Below are positions 24,163 to 35,742 of a DNA stretch of 64,000 nucleotides, in pieces. The DNA comes from Rhabditophanes sp. KR3021 (lineage: Eukaryota; Nematoda; Chromadorea; Rhabditida; Alloionematidae). Position 1 is the stretch's first letter; each line of letters opens with the position of its first letter. Location of the stretch: NCBI GenBank assembly GCA_963281155.1, contig CAUJLY010000006.1:4774001-4838000 (forward strand), written 5' to 3'. A program made the translations under genes and the position numbers. Under the pieces are notes generated by a model. That model had not been told where the DNA came from, ran no database searches, and worked only from the letters and a program-made list of their open reading frames with translations.

Positions 24163-27100
24163 ATGACTGAAGAATTTAAAGTTAGTTTATCAGAACTGCT
24201 CGATGTTCGAGATGCGGGCTTTGAAGTCTTAGAATTACTAGATATTACTCTTATGGCAACAGAGCATTTGTCAAAAAAAAGACCCACACCAAATTCAAGG
24301 GGATTCGTTTTTGGAATTGATAATATTAATCTATTAAAGAATGGATCGATCGAAATTGACCTGATTGCAGCAATCCAAGCAGATGATGATATAATTCCCC
24401 CCGAAATGAAGTCTCTCGCCAATCCAGGGAGAGTTGTTGGTGCTAACACTGATGCTGCCTTTGTGTGGTGTTTGGGAACATCAATGATGAAATCTGGAGC
24501 TGCTGAGTGTACAGACGCAGATTTATATTCGCTAATAAATTTATTAACTGTCGAGGATGTGACAACAAGGCCAACTCTTAAAAAACTTGCCCAAATGGTG
24601 CGCAATAAACTGCCGAGAGGGAGGAATGTTAAGAATAACTTGCAAGAGTTGTACATGGAAATTATGGGAGATGAAGATGAGTTGGACGAGCTTAGTGACG
24701 TTTCAGATATAACAGAAAGTGATTTGTACAGTGATAGAGAAGAAAATTTCGAAGATGATGATAATGATTCAATGACTGCGCCTTTCGAATATAAAGAAGA
24801 TGTTATAAAAAAAAGACTAAAAGTAACGAAGTTGTTGAAACAGTTACCAAATCAGCAACTGTAGTAGCTGTTACTAAATCAGACAAAAATCCCTTTGATG
24901 ACGATTTTGTCACTACATCAGACAAACCTTCCGCACATAAAGAAGTAAAAGATCGCAACTTAAATCTTTCAATGGATCCCTTTGAATTTTCTGAAAGTGA
25001 GCCCTCACATGAAAGCCATTTTCAAACTCTTTCAGGCCGAGATCCCTTTGGTGATATTGAGCGTATATCTTCTGTTATTGATGAATCAAAAAATGTACCG
25101 ACTATTAATAAAACTGCCAACAATAATGTGCTCAGATCAATTACAAATCGAAGGCTCAGTGAAGATGATGACATTGTGCAAGCAGAGTTTATAACTGATA
25201 CTCCTTCCCCAGTTAGCAATCCATTTTCAACAATAGACGATTTAGGTTACCATTCTCAAAAATCTAATACCGAATCACAAATGTTCACCCAATTCGAGTC
25301 TCAAGACCAAGTAGACTTTTCATCATCTTCAAAGCATGAATCTCTTCTATCGCCAATTCGTCTAAAATCAACCATTCATGAACAAGACAGTAATCCTTTC
25401 AACGATGATGCAAAGCAATCACAATTTAATCAACAAATGGAAGTTCAACCTGTTCCGGCAAAAAGAACGGCTGTTGCCTCAAGAACTCAAATGTACGAAG
25501 AAGAAAAGAATGATGATGATTTAAGCATAAGTGATGCATCTTCGTATAAGAAGCAATCTCTTGAACCACCACCTGTGTCTGCTCGTACCCGATCAGCGGA
25601 TTTTTATAAAAGTCAACATGTTGAGGCTGAAGTGGTTATTAAAGAGGTAATACTTTTGATAATTTAAACTCATAAACAATAATTATAATTTTAGAATACC
25701 TTTATTAACAACAACCATCCAACAGGTATGCATAAAGGTAGACAAACATCCAATAGTAGAAGAGAAACTGACCAAGAAGAAGAATCTATTGATGATGCAT
25801 TTGCCAAGCATCTTCAAAAACCCTTTACAAATACAACAAAGTTATATAATGAACCACAAGATACTTTTGAAGTAACGCCAACTACAAATTCAGGGCTCAA
25901 TACCTTTCAACGTCGCAATTCCATGGCCTTAGCAAGTATACGAAGATATAACAACAAGTCAGATACAACAAATGTCATGGGTTACGGAAGCATGCGAAAG
26001 AAGTTGAAGAAAACAGCCGCTGTTCCAGAATTTGTTGAAAAGACATCTGAGCAACACATTCACTTAACTGCACCTATGATAAAGAAAAAACGGCTAATCA
26101 ATTTGCATAGGGTTGAACAATCAGAAGTGAAGGTTAAATTACTAAATGGGCAATTTGTAGAAATTAATTGTCGTACAGATATCAAATGCCAAGAAATATT
26201 TGATCTTGTGGCTTCACATGTCAACATCAATGAAAACATGTTCTTCGGATTAGCAATCACACGTGATACTGAGTACTACTTTATAGATCCTGAAAAAAGA
26301 ATTGAAAAATATGCTCCACCCGGATGGAAAAGTGCAAGTAAAGTGGCAATGCGGTCATCTTACGTTTTGCATATGCGGATTAAATTGTACCCTCCAATGT
26401 TAAATTATATCAAAACAGATGTAACGATGCATGAACTTTATTTGCAACTGAGAAGAGACATTTTGAATGAAAAACTTCAGACTAAACAAAGGATTGTTTT
26501 CCAGTTGGGTGCACTAGCATTGCAAGCTGAATTTTCAGACAGGCCTGATTCGAGTGTTTCCTCTCCAACAGATTACTTTTTATTAGATCATTATTTGCCA
26601 AAAAAGTGCTTTGCGTATGGAGATTCTAAAAAAATTTCATCGCAACTTTCGGGACTGCATGAAGATAATAAGGGAATCAAAAGTAGAGAAGCTGAAATGC
26701 GTTTTATCAAGATTTGCCAAGCCCAACCTGAGTATGGCGCTCATTTCCACCGTGTTTTTAAATCCAAACCCACGATTGAAAGAATGGCCAATCCGTCAAT
26801 GGGTGATAATGATTTGAATGGTGTTCAATATCTAGCCATTATGCCTAAAGGAATAGGCATATACGAAATCATTAGTGGGGAGCGCAATATGATCCAAGAA
26901 TTTCTATGGAAAGACACTAATACTTTGCAATTTGATAGAAAACGTTTTGTTATCGTTAAAAGTAATCCAACTGGTGCCCAGCATTTTATATTTTACACTG
27001 ATCATTACACTAAGAGCTCATATTTTGTTAGGTTTGCTGCTGTCCAGCATCGTTTTATTATTAAAGTAAGGCAATGGCAATCGACGTTGTCTAGAAGATC

Positions 27101-28975
27101 TAGTGAAAGACCAGGAGAAAATGCAATTGATGTGATACAGTCCAATAAGGACAAAGAAAATAGTGAGTTCAGACAAAATAAAAACTTTGACAAACCTTTG
27201 CAAATTGAGACAAGCAAAAATATGACACGTCCCATGCAACAACTGGATCAAACTGATTTTAACAGAATAAAAGAAGCCACGGATGTGTTTCCTATTGCCA
27301 CAAGCGCATCCAGAAATGTTAGTCAACTAAATGAAACACCGTACATGGCAGGAAGAAGTAACTCCGAATTGTATGAGTCCTTTGATAAATTTGAAAAAAA
27401 TGCTTTCCCAACTACAGTAATGCCAATTCCAAACAACATCCACCCCGAGGAACAAGACAAAGAAAGCATTAATGGATTAAATACAACCGTTGTTTCACTA
27501 GAAATGGAACTTAAGAAAGATTCTAAACTTAGCTTAGGCTTAACATTAGTCGATGGTAAACTTAATGGTGTCAAGGGAGTATATGTCAAAAACGTCGTAT
27601 TCCGTGGAGCTGGTGAGATTGCCGGGATTTTGGTTGGAGATAGATTGATGTCAGTTAACGGTGTTGATTTAGATGGCAAAGATCGACATGATGCAGTTAA
27701 TCTTGTCAAGGAAAGTGGCAATATCGTTAGAATTGGTGTACTTCGCTTTGAAAACATCTCCAACAAATTGCCGAAGGGAAACACATTGGGAAGAGCTGTT
27801 AGAAAAGATTCGAATCTAGATGGTCTGTCTTTGAATAGTTCAATTGTGAGAAAACAGTCTAATTTGTCAACACCTTTTGAAAACACCAAGGATTCTAAAA
27901 CACCGCCAGCTAAGAAAAAGTTTAATGCAGGTGCGCCAACTTTACAAAAAAGAGCTAGAGCTGTTTCTGACTTTGGAGCTAAAGGAGATACTTTGCCTTT
28001 GTTCAATAGTGAAAACATTATTGCTGATATGCACAAGAATAATAAAATTGCATCAAGATTAGACATCACGATGGATTCTAGCGACGAAGAATTAGATACA
28101 GGTCAATACAACGTTGAAATTAGCGCAATGTACAAGTATCGTGGATCAGATAACGAAGATGACTTTAACACGAATGGCTTTGATCCTCTTCGTCAAAATG
28201 CACCTACTTACAATGGAATTTATAACAAAAATAGAAAAACCAATCATAATGATAATTTGGATACCATGTCATGGGCATCAGGGCATATGTCACGTGGAAC
28301 AACCAACTCTGCCCCGCAACTTGGAAATTCATCAAATGTACGTGAAAGACTTCAAAAAAGTGTTGATGATGTCGATGATACTATTAGTTCAAAATCGGAC
28401 AAAATAGGTGAAATGACTTTTCACATTACAAGAAGTGAGGCTGGTAGTTTCGGTCTTCAGGTTGCAACAGGTTTAGATGGAGCTTACATCAAACAAGTAA
28501 ACTCGGAGCCTGCATTATCTTCTGGTATCCAAGCAAATGACAAACTCATCTCCATCAACAAAGTAAAAGTTCAAGGCATGACGCATGCAACCATTGTTGG
28601 AATCTTAAAAAATAGTGATCCCACAGTCGCAATTAAAATATACAGAGATTCGGTTTTGGAAGAGGAAGATAAAATCATTACCACAAATTTAAACAATGGC
28701 CTGGGAAGTCCATTAGGTAAGTAATTTGTGCTAAATTTGTTTACCAATTCATTATAGGCCTAAGTCTTGTGCGTAAAATTGGATCAGATGGAGTATACAT
28801 AAGAAGAATTAGCGAAGGTTCCGTTGCAGACAATGATAAAACGCTGCATGTTGGAGATAGAATTTGGCAAATTGATAATCATCTTATAACAGACGAGACT
28901 CCAAATGCAGTTGAAGATATGCTTAAAAGATCCTCTGAATACATCAAGATTTCGGTCAAAAGGAAATCAAATTAA
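24163..28975 (+). CDS. FRMPD2: KIND-FERM-PDZ scaffold protein, FRMPD2/PTPN13-like without phosphatase
   Basis: Large cortical scaffold. Exons 24163-25646, 25695-28716 and 28758-28975, about 1574 aa if a -1 shift at the A8 run 24807-24814 is allowed. The KIND domain is at about 5-150 (VSLSELLDVRDAGFEVLELL...LKNGSIEID). An acidic Ser-rich linker at about 200-500 carries NPF and DPF motifs. The FERM domain is at about 640-960 (VKVKLLNGQFVEINC, FGLAITRDTEYYF, PPGWKS). Three PDZ domains lie at about 1092-1180 (LSLGLTLVDG), 1400-1490 (GSFGLQVATG) and 1490-1574 (LGLSLVRKIG). The third ends at the C-terminus and no tyrosine phosphatase domain follows, so the layout matches FRMPD2 rather than PTPN13. 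FRMPD2 sits at basolateral membranes and junctions. The ATG at 24163 is chosen because an acceptor-like TTTTTAG precedes it. Domain calls are firm; the frameshift is unresolved. Confidence 0.9.
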
Positions 28976-29246
28976 CAATGCAAATAATTTTTAACTAAAA
29001 AAGTGTCCGCACTTGTGAACATTCTTCCAGTAATATTATTGTACATATTCACAAGGAACTGTTAAAAGAAGAGAAACTTAATTCACATTTTTTGTTTTTG
29101 CTCAGATTCTACATGGAAACAAAATATGATTATATTATTATCTAAATTAAATGTAATAACGATAAATTTTATTACGCCTTGATTATTGTGAAAAATCTAT
29201 TTGTTAAAATAAATATATATTTATTATAGCGTGCACAATATGAGAT

Positions 29247-29986
29247 TCAAAAGTTTGATGTATCTCCGGTAAATGAAGATGTATAAGACGGAGATGGAGA
29301 CGATCTCGATGGAGAAGTTCTTTGGCAGTTTCTAAGATATTCTCTGGACCTATTTCTATTCCAACGAGTCACATCTACGTTTCCGGTGGGATCATTCATA
29401 CTATCAAGCATATCATTATTTGTTTGATCATTGTTGTGCCTATTTTTCCATATTTGATAAATAATGTAAGCAGGAAAGGCTGTCATACAAGTTCCCATAA
29501 GAATATCAAAAGCAGTTGTGTCTTTTTTTTCTTCGATCACATTACCATTTTTATCAACTTCCATATTATCTAGATGATATTTGATTCCACAGGACCCTTC
29601 CAATATGTACTCATCCTCGGGATTGGCCCAACCTTCGCAAGAAACAATAAAGTTCGACAGTTTGACTTTATGATCTGATGTTGTTGTACATTTCCATTTA
29701 GGGCCAAGCACAGTATATTCAACTGGAATGCATTGAATATTGTTCAGTGTGATACTTTTGTCCGCAGTGCCATCAACTCTAGCCATTTGTGGTCTAGGCT
29801 TTGTTCTCCTAGATTCAGTTTGCAAGAATTCGTTAAACTTCAACACTTTGATGTTCTTCATTAGTATTTTTTTTTGAACTGTTTGATCTAGAACAACGTT
29901 TTTGGTGACACTTAGATTTAATTAAACGTACTTTTAGTAACACAAATTAGAGATAATAGGATAGTTAGGTAAATAAGGCACCTCAT
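29247..29986 (-). CDS. SARAF: SARAF (TMEM66)-like ER regulator of store-operated calcium entry
   Basis: SARAF is an ER membrane protein that slowly inactivates STIM-Orai calcium entry. Exons 29986-29932 and 29887-29247 (44-nt intron) encode 231 aa. Exon 1 gives the signal peptide (MRCLIYLTILLSLICVT). The lumenal part begins LMKNIKVLKFNEF and carries paired cysteines in IQCIPVEY, KWKCTT, VSCEGW and EGSCGIKYHLD, matching vertebrate SARAF. A single membrane segment follows (ILMGTCMTAFPAYIIYQIW), then a cytosolic Ser/Arg-rich tail ending SFTGDTSNF. It converges with the KIND-FERM-PDZ gene, with about 270 nt between stops. Confidence 0.92.
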
Positions 29987-31194
29987 TTTGAAAACTAGTG
30001 ACTAAGTTATATTGATAAAGTTAGTTTGTGGTCTTCACAACAAAATGATCACAAAGACTGACGTAGTAGTTAGCATATACTACATTCCAATATCGTTGTC
30101 GAGATATTAACACTCATTTCAAGTATACTATTTGAATCAGGGACAAATTAGAAATGTCATCGTCATCTTTCGATAAAGTTCAACAAATAAGAGTGTTAAT
30201 TTAAAAATATCAAAATAAATGCACCCTATTTAATACTAACAACTCATGATTAAATGGAAATAATATTATTATGGAAATACAATCGTAATATTTACATTGA
30301 CATTAAGAAGCCATAAAACAGAAGGTGACTTTGTTTCAAGCATAAGGATTTATTAATAAGATTATTTTTGAATAAAGCAGTTATTTTTGCATAAAAAGAA
30401 CTAAAAATATTTATTAATAGTTGCTATTTTATTTTGCAAAATCACACGATAAAATCAGATTTGATATAAGAAATATGATGTGGGACTAAGAAATTTGTAT
30501 CAGAACTTGATAAGAATGCGATTATTATATCACTAAGTAAATTAAAAGTACTATAAAAAGAGTGGGTTTGAATTTATAATGATGCATAAATTGTTATTAA
30601 TCAAAACAATTATTTTAACTAAACCTTAAACAAAACAAACCGGCTTGATATATTTGGTATGATTTTTTGCTTTAAAAACATGTCTTAATAACACTTTTGT
30701 TCAAATATATTTTTAAAGTCATAACATTATACCTCATGGCTTATGGGTAGACTCTATTTGATAGGTACAAAGAATGTTTAAGCATTCATGTGTTAGATTA
30801 TTTGAACTGGTCTATCTTATTGTATATGTATTTGGCTAAGGATAATAAATGAGCATGATTTTTGTTGTGAAATCTTAAATTATCAAATATAAGTGAATGA
30901 TATTTACAAAAATTACTTTATGTTATTTATCATTTGATAAAATTTTGACTTGATTATTATTTTTCGAAATTCATGACTAATATTTATCTGTTGTAATTAA
31001 TATTTGTAAGTTCATTCATTGTTATCACCTGAAATACCATAATCGTTATCAGTGGAATATAAGTGCTTTAAAAGTGCTTTAAACTGTTATAACTTTTTAA
31101 TCTATTAATAACTGAGCTTACAGTAATTTCCTTTTTATACCTTTTGTAGTTTTTATGGCAATACATGACGGTTTAATTTAGATAGAATTCACCA
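29987..31194. other. Divergent intergenic region between SARAF and the kelch gene
   Basis: 1.2 kb AT-rich, no gene seen. It serves as upstream region for both genes. TTTAATTTAG ends at 31181, 13 nt before the kelch-gene ATG, as an acceptor-like site. Confidence 0.5.
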
Positions 31195-33107
31195 ATGAAG
31201 CGAAACAAAAGTCTTAATTATCTGGAAGATTACTATTCTATTTGTGGCAATAATAATACGACCCAAATTGTGTTTAAAGACAAGACAATTCGTTTTTCCC
31301 ACGATTATATATCACCAAATCAAATAAAAATCTTTGATAGGCTCAAAGAAAGCGCAATTGATGGTAATTTTTATCAAATGCTCAAATTAATAATATTTCA
31401 TTTTAGGAGTTGCGTATCTAACTGATTTTGTTTTTGAGGATTTCAAATGTTTTCTAGATCTTCTTAATCAATCAAAGAACTGCAATATTGTAGCTATAAA
31501 ATTAAATATGTATTTAAAGTTATTCGCGATAATTCCTGTTGACGCATTGAGGGTCAGTTTCTTAATGCCTTATTAACTTAATACAACTTTTAGAAACGAC
31601 TGATTTCATGGATAAAAAATGATGCTACTCCTTGTAATTTTATAATATTTTATGAATACACTCAAGATTTGCATATTGCCGACTTTGATTTAGCAATAGA
31701 CAGTTTCATTAAGGAAAATATAGATGTACGTTAAATGACTATTTAATTTTTTTATGACTTATTATAGAAACTAATCGAAATTAATGCATTTGATGCTTTG
31801 ACATATCAATATTTTGATAACATTTTTCGGTCAATGCTTAAGCAAGCTATTTCACCAGCAAAAATATACTCAATTATTTATCGGTGGGTTGAGTTTAATT
31901 ATAAAGCAAATAAAAAATATTGGTTTGAACTAGCAATCATACTAAAATATGACGAAATAAAGACTGAATTCTTAGTAAACGAAATTCTATCAAATCTAAA
32001 ATTAGTCGAGTGCCCTAAACTTTATCAGCATGTCTCCCAAGAACTTGCAAAAAGAATGCCTTGTAATCCTAATGGTCTTGATATTACCATTCCAAATAAT
32101 ATTATTTTGTGTATGTTATATCAATGCTTTCTTTAATATTCATTATTCTTAGCTGGAGGGAAAACTTCTGATGGTAAATCTGTGTATAATTATGTTCATA
32201 GGGGAAACAAATTTATACGCTTGCCTAATATGCAACATGATAGGCTTAAGCATTCTTCGCAAAAAATAGATAACAAAATATTCTTTATTGGAAGTAGTAA
32301 AACAAATGTAGTTGAAACGTGAGTCCCTTTGGCTTATAAACTATTTTTAACAATATGATACTAAAGGTATAATGTTCATTGCAATGTTTTCGAAAGTTGT
32401 TCTATTGAAACCAGTGAACATATTACTGATTTCTCAACTTCTTTGTATAATGGTAGAATTTATTCGATTGGTGGTTGGTCAAATGAAAAGCCAATGGACA
32501 CTGTTAAAGTGTAAGTTTTATTATGCCGATGTGTTTGTTGATTAATTAATTCAGACTTGATATACAAAGGGGCACCTGGACATATGAAAAACCACTGCCT
32601 TATGATTCTATCGAACATGATTCATTAGTTATTAACAATGCAATTTACGTAACACCTGTAAATTCCACGCACAGTTCTATTTTACGGTAATATATTATGT
32701 GGCTTCTAACTATATGCAAGGTATTTAGATTTGATCCGCGTGAAAATGTATGGCAACAATTAGCGCCAAATATTCAGTCCTTTCAATCTAGTGCAGTGAG
32801 CAAGATAAATGATAACATCATTTGTTGTGGTGGCACACCCAAAGTTGGCTCTAAGTGTATTGCTCAAGATTGTTGTAATTATTACGATTTAGTTGCAAAT
32901 GTTTGGCGTGTAGTAGATCCATTACCCCGAATAATTCGAAATGCTAAAGCGTGTGAATTAAATGACAAAATTCTTTTATTTGGCGGAAGGGATGAAATGG
33001 AATGTAGCAAGAGTATTTATAGTTTCGACAAAATAAGTGAAAAATGGAATGAAGAAGAAATTGAATTGCCTGAATCAAATAGTAGTTTTTCATTGATACA
33101 CTTTTAG
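31195..33107 (+). CDS. BTB-BACK-kelch protein (KLHL-like), strongly diverged
   Basis: Probable substrate adaptor for cullin-3 ubiquitin ligases. Eight exons join in frame: 31195-31363, 31407-31552, 31594-31725, 31768-32110, 32153-32318, 32367-32510, 32555-32686 and 32729-33107; introns are 41-48 nt and total length is 536 aa, typical for KLHL proteins. The N-terminal 100 residues have BTB-like spacing but weak conservation (FVFEDFKCFLDLL in the position of the BTB EIL helix). A BACK-like helical region covers about 100-270. From about residue 270 kelch blades follow (SGGKTSDGKSVYNYV, SIGGWSNEKPMDTVKV, CCGGTPKVGSK, LFGGRDEMECSKS), with NVWRVV and EKWNEE strands. No individual KLHL ortholog could be named. 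Confidence 0.8.
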
Positions 33108-33851
33108 TTTAATATATTACATTTTTAATTTTTATGTCTTTTAAATAAAAATCAATCTTTTTGTCAATAAATCATTTTCCGTGAACATCTTTCATAAAAA
33201 TATTTACATCCATCCATCAGTTATTAAAATGAGTGCCGTATTACTTTATCAATTATTATAACTAATGCTAAACGTATTTGTGTTATTCGATGACTACATA
33301 CACAATCCTCCATAAGAGTTAGATATATGACACCATACTTAAGAAATAAAAGCGACTTTATTCATATTTCCAGTAATCTAGGATTTTTTGTTAAAAAGAT
33401 ATCAGAAAATTATTGCCACAAAGATGTTTAAATGAAACTTTTTGTCGACAAAGTATATGTATAATTAGATACATTATATATTCCGTTAATTTGATACTTC
33501 ATATATAAATCTGGGGTCAGATGCGTTAATCAATTTAAGTTATTATGCATAAAGACTTTTAATCCTATTTAAGACAAGAATCACTTATACATACATTTAA
33601 GCATGTTTAAATCCGTTGAATTATATTATCCAAAATCTAAGCTAAATAGTGCTCTTTTATTAAACACGTAGGCAGGATTTATCTATTTGAAACATTAGTA
33701 ATGTTAAATTTTGAAAGGCGTAACTTCCAAAAGTCAGTTGGGTCAAAACCAAGTTTCACATTTATATTTTGTTGTTTTAAAAACTATCTTTTTGCTTACA
33801 AATCATTTACTCATAATAAGTGATTTCATATTAGCTAAAAAATATTGACAA
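33108..33851. other. Intergenic, no gene seen
   Basis: Begins with AATAAA copies near 33145-33168 that could end the kelch mRNA. The rest is AT-rich without recognisable features. Confidence 0.5.
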
Positions 33852-35596
33852 ATGAGTTATTTCCTACAAATATGTGCGGTAATCTTGATTACTATTTCAC
33901 CTGCTTCGTTGCTATTTATATCTGCAGAATCTTGGGCGACATTTCACGCAGATAGGCTTTCATCCCCTAAGTGTGTTGAAATTCCCAGTAATTTTACATT
34001 ATGCAAAGATATGCAGGTAATTATTAATCCGATATACACACTTAAGCTCTATTTCTAGTACACTTCAATGAGGCTTCCAAACTTTTTTGATCAGGAGATT
34101 TTACCAGAAGTTATGGAGCAATCTGCGTCTTGGATTCCACTAGCCAATATTAACTGCCATCCAGATACAAAAGTTAGTTTAAATATTAATAAATATCCTT
34201 TTGAGATCTATCTTTTTTGCAGATGTTTTTATGTTCATTGTTTGCTCCTGTGTGCCTATCTGCCCTTGACAAACATATTCCACCATGTCGTTCATTGTGT
34301 CAAGCTGTGCGCCAGGTGGGTTTATTATTTTAAATTAACTTTATTTGGCTCAATAAGCGTGAATTAGTATGCTCACTTAATTAAAAAGCGAGTATATTAT
34401 TATTAATAATTAACTTTTCTGTTTACTTTGGTATAATTAACTTCTTTCAACTTTTTGAATGATTATAGGGTTGTGAGGATAGAATGATCAAGTACGGATT
34501 TGAATGGCCGGAAATGTTGAACTGCAACAAATATCCACTCGACAATGATATGTGTATTAAAGCTATTGAACCAACGAAGCCAAGTACGGTCGTAATAATT
34601 ACTTCACCTAGTTAGTCTTATTATTAGTTGGTGTTTTGTTCTTCAAAATTTAAATGAATTTTTTATTAATAATGTTTATTAAATTTTTAGGAACAAATGC
34701 TGTTTGCAAGTCATGTTCACAAATTGTTACATATGAAAATATTATTGACAACTTTTGCCGTTCTCAAATAGGTAAGTTTTATTTTATAAAGCAGATATAA
34801 CAAAGTTGCTGTCTTACATTTGATATCACAATGTTGATGCTAAGATATCAAAAAGTGGTGAATTCATCATTGTGATTAATTGTTCTTATTATCTTTTGCG
34901 CCATGTTTTTTTAAATCCTTAAAACAAATTTGTATTTTCAAAAAATGCTTTGCCTTTTGCACTTATCATTCGTTTATACTTTTTTGCTTCTTTTCAAGCA
35001 TTATATTTAGATTAACTAACCCTTAGAGAGACCCATCACTTTTATCAAATTGATGATAAGGAGAAGTGGTGAATGATAAAATATGCTTTTTTGAAAGTCG
35101 GCACCCTTTGATCAAATTAGTTAGTAAGCGACATATTTGATGAATATGAAATGCTTTCAATGTCTCTTTTACTGCTATACTATTTAAAAAATTGTCTATA
35201 TATTTTGAAATAATGGATGTTTTTGTTACAGTTATTAAAGGGAAGCTAAATAAAGTTGATAGGAACCTTGTATCACTAATCAAAGGAGGTTTGAAAAATT
35301 TAAAACTTGGAGAAAAAAGAAGAGTTGGACTTAAGAATAGACTTATTAAATTGAATGATTATGATGAACCTGAGTCATGTATTTGTCCAATTGAAAAAGG
35401 AAATCATTTGGTTATGGCAGAAGAAAATAAAAACGGAGAATTTATTGCGAAGCTAGTTATGCCATGGAAAAAAGATAATCAAGAGTTTAAGAAAACTATC
35501 AAAGCTATCAAAAAATTAAATTGTCATTCGTTAGGAAGAGAAATAAGACAATCCGTATTTAAACGTCCTTATCCACGCACTTTGTCATTCCATTAA
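33852..35596 (+). CDS. SFRP: Secreted Frizzled-related protein (CRD plus netrin-like domain)
   Basis: Secreted Wnt-binding antagonist. Exons 33852-34016, 34059-34172, 34223-34315, 34469-34610, 34691-34771 and 35232-35596 encode 319 aa, the usual sFRP length. Signal peptide about 1-25. Frizzled cysteine-rich domain about 40-150 with [53 protein letters not shown] and [12 protein letters not shown]; the ten-cysteine pattern is intact as far as I can count. Netrin-like domain from about 175 ([10 protein letters not shown], lysine-rich middle, [24 protein letters not shown]). It is closest to the SFRP1/2/5 group and to C. elegans SFRP-1. The 460-nt last intron is ten times longer than the others. 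Confidence 0.93.
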
Positions 35597-35742
35597 ACTA
35601 TCATTTTTAAACAAACGAATAATTTCTCAAAGAAATTCATTAATCATATGAATTTCAAATGTCGTAATATTATTATTCTTTTTCTTAAAACAGTTGTATT
35701 TATTTACTAGAGTATAATAAAATGTAATTGTTCGATTAAAAT

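Noticed and set aside
24117..24656. 179-codon minus-strand frame opposite the KIND domain
   Set aside because: Shadow of the plus-strand KIND coding sequence, which has clear family motifs.
27323..28069. 248-codon minus-strand frame opposite PDZ1 and linker
   Set aside because: Antisense shadow. The plus-strand frame carries the PDZ domain and splices correctly.
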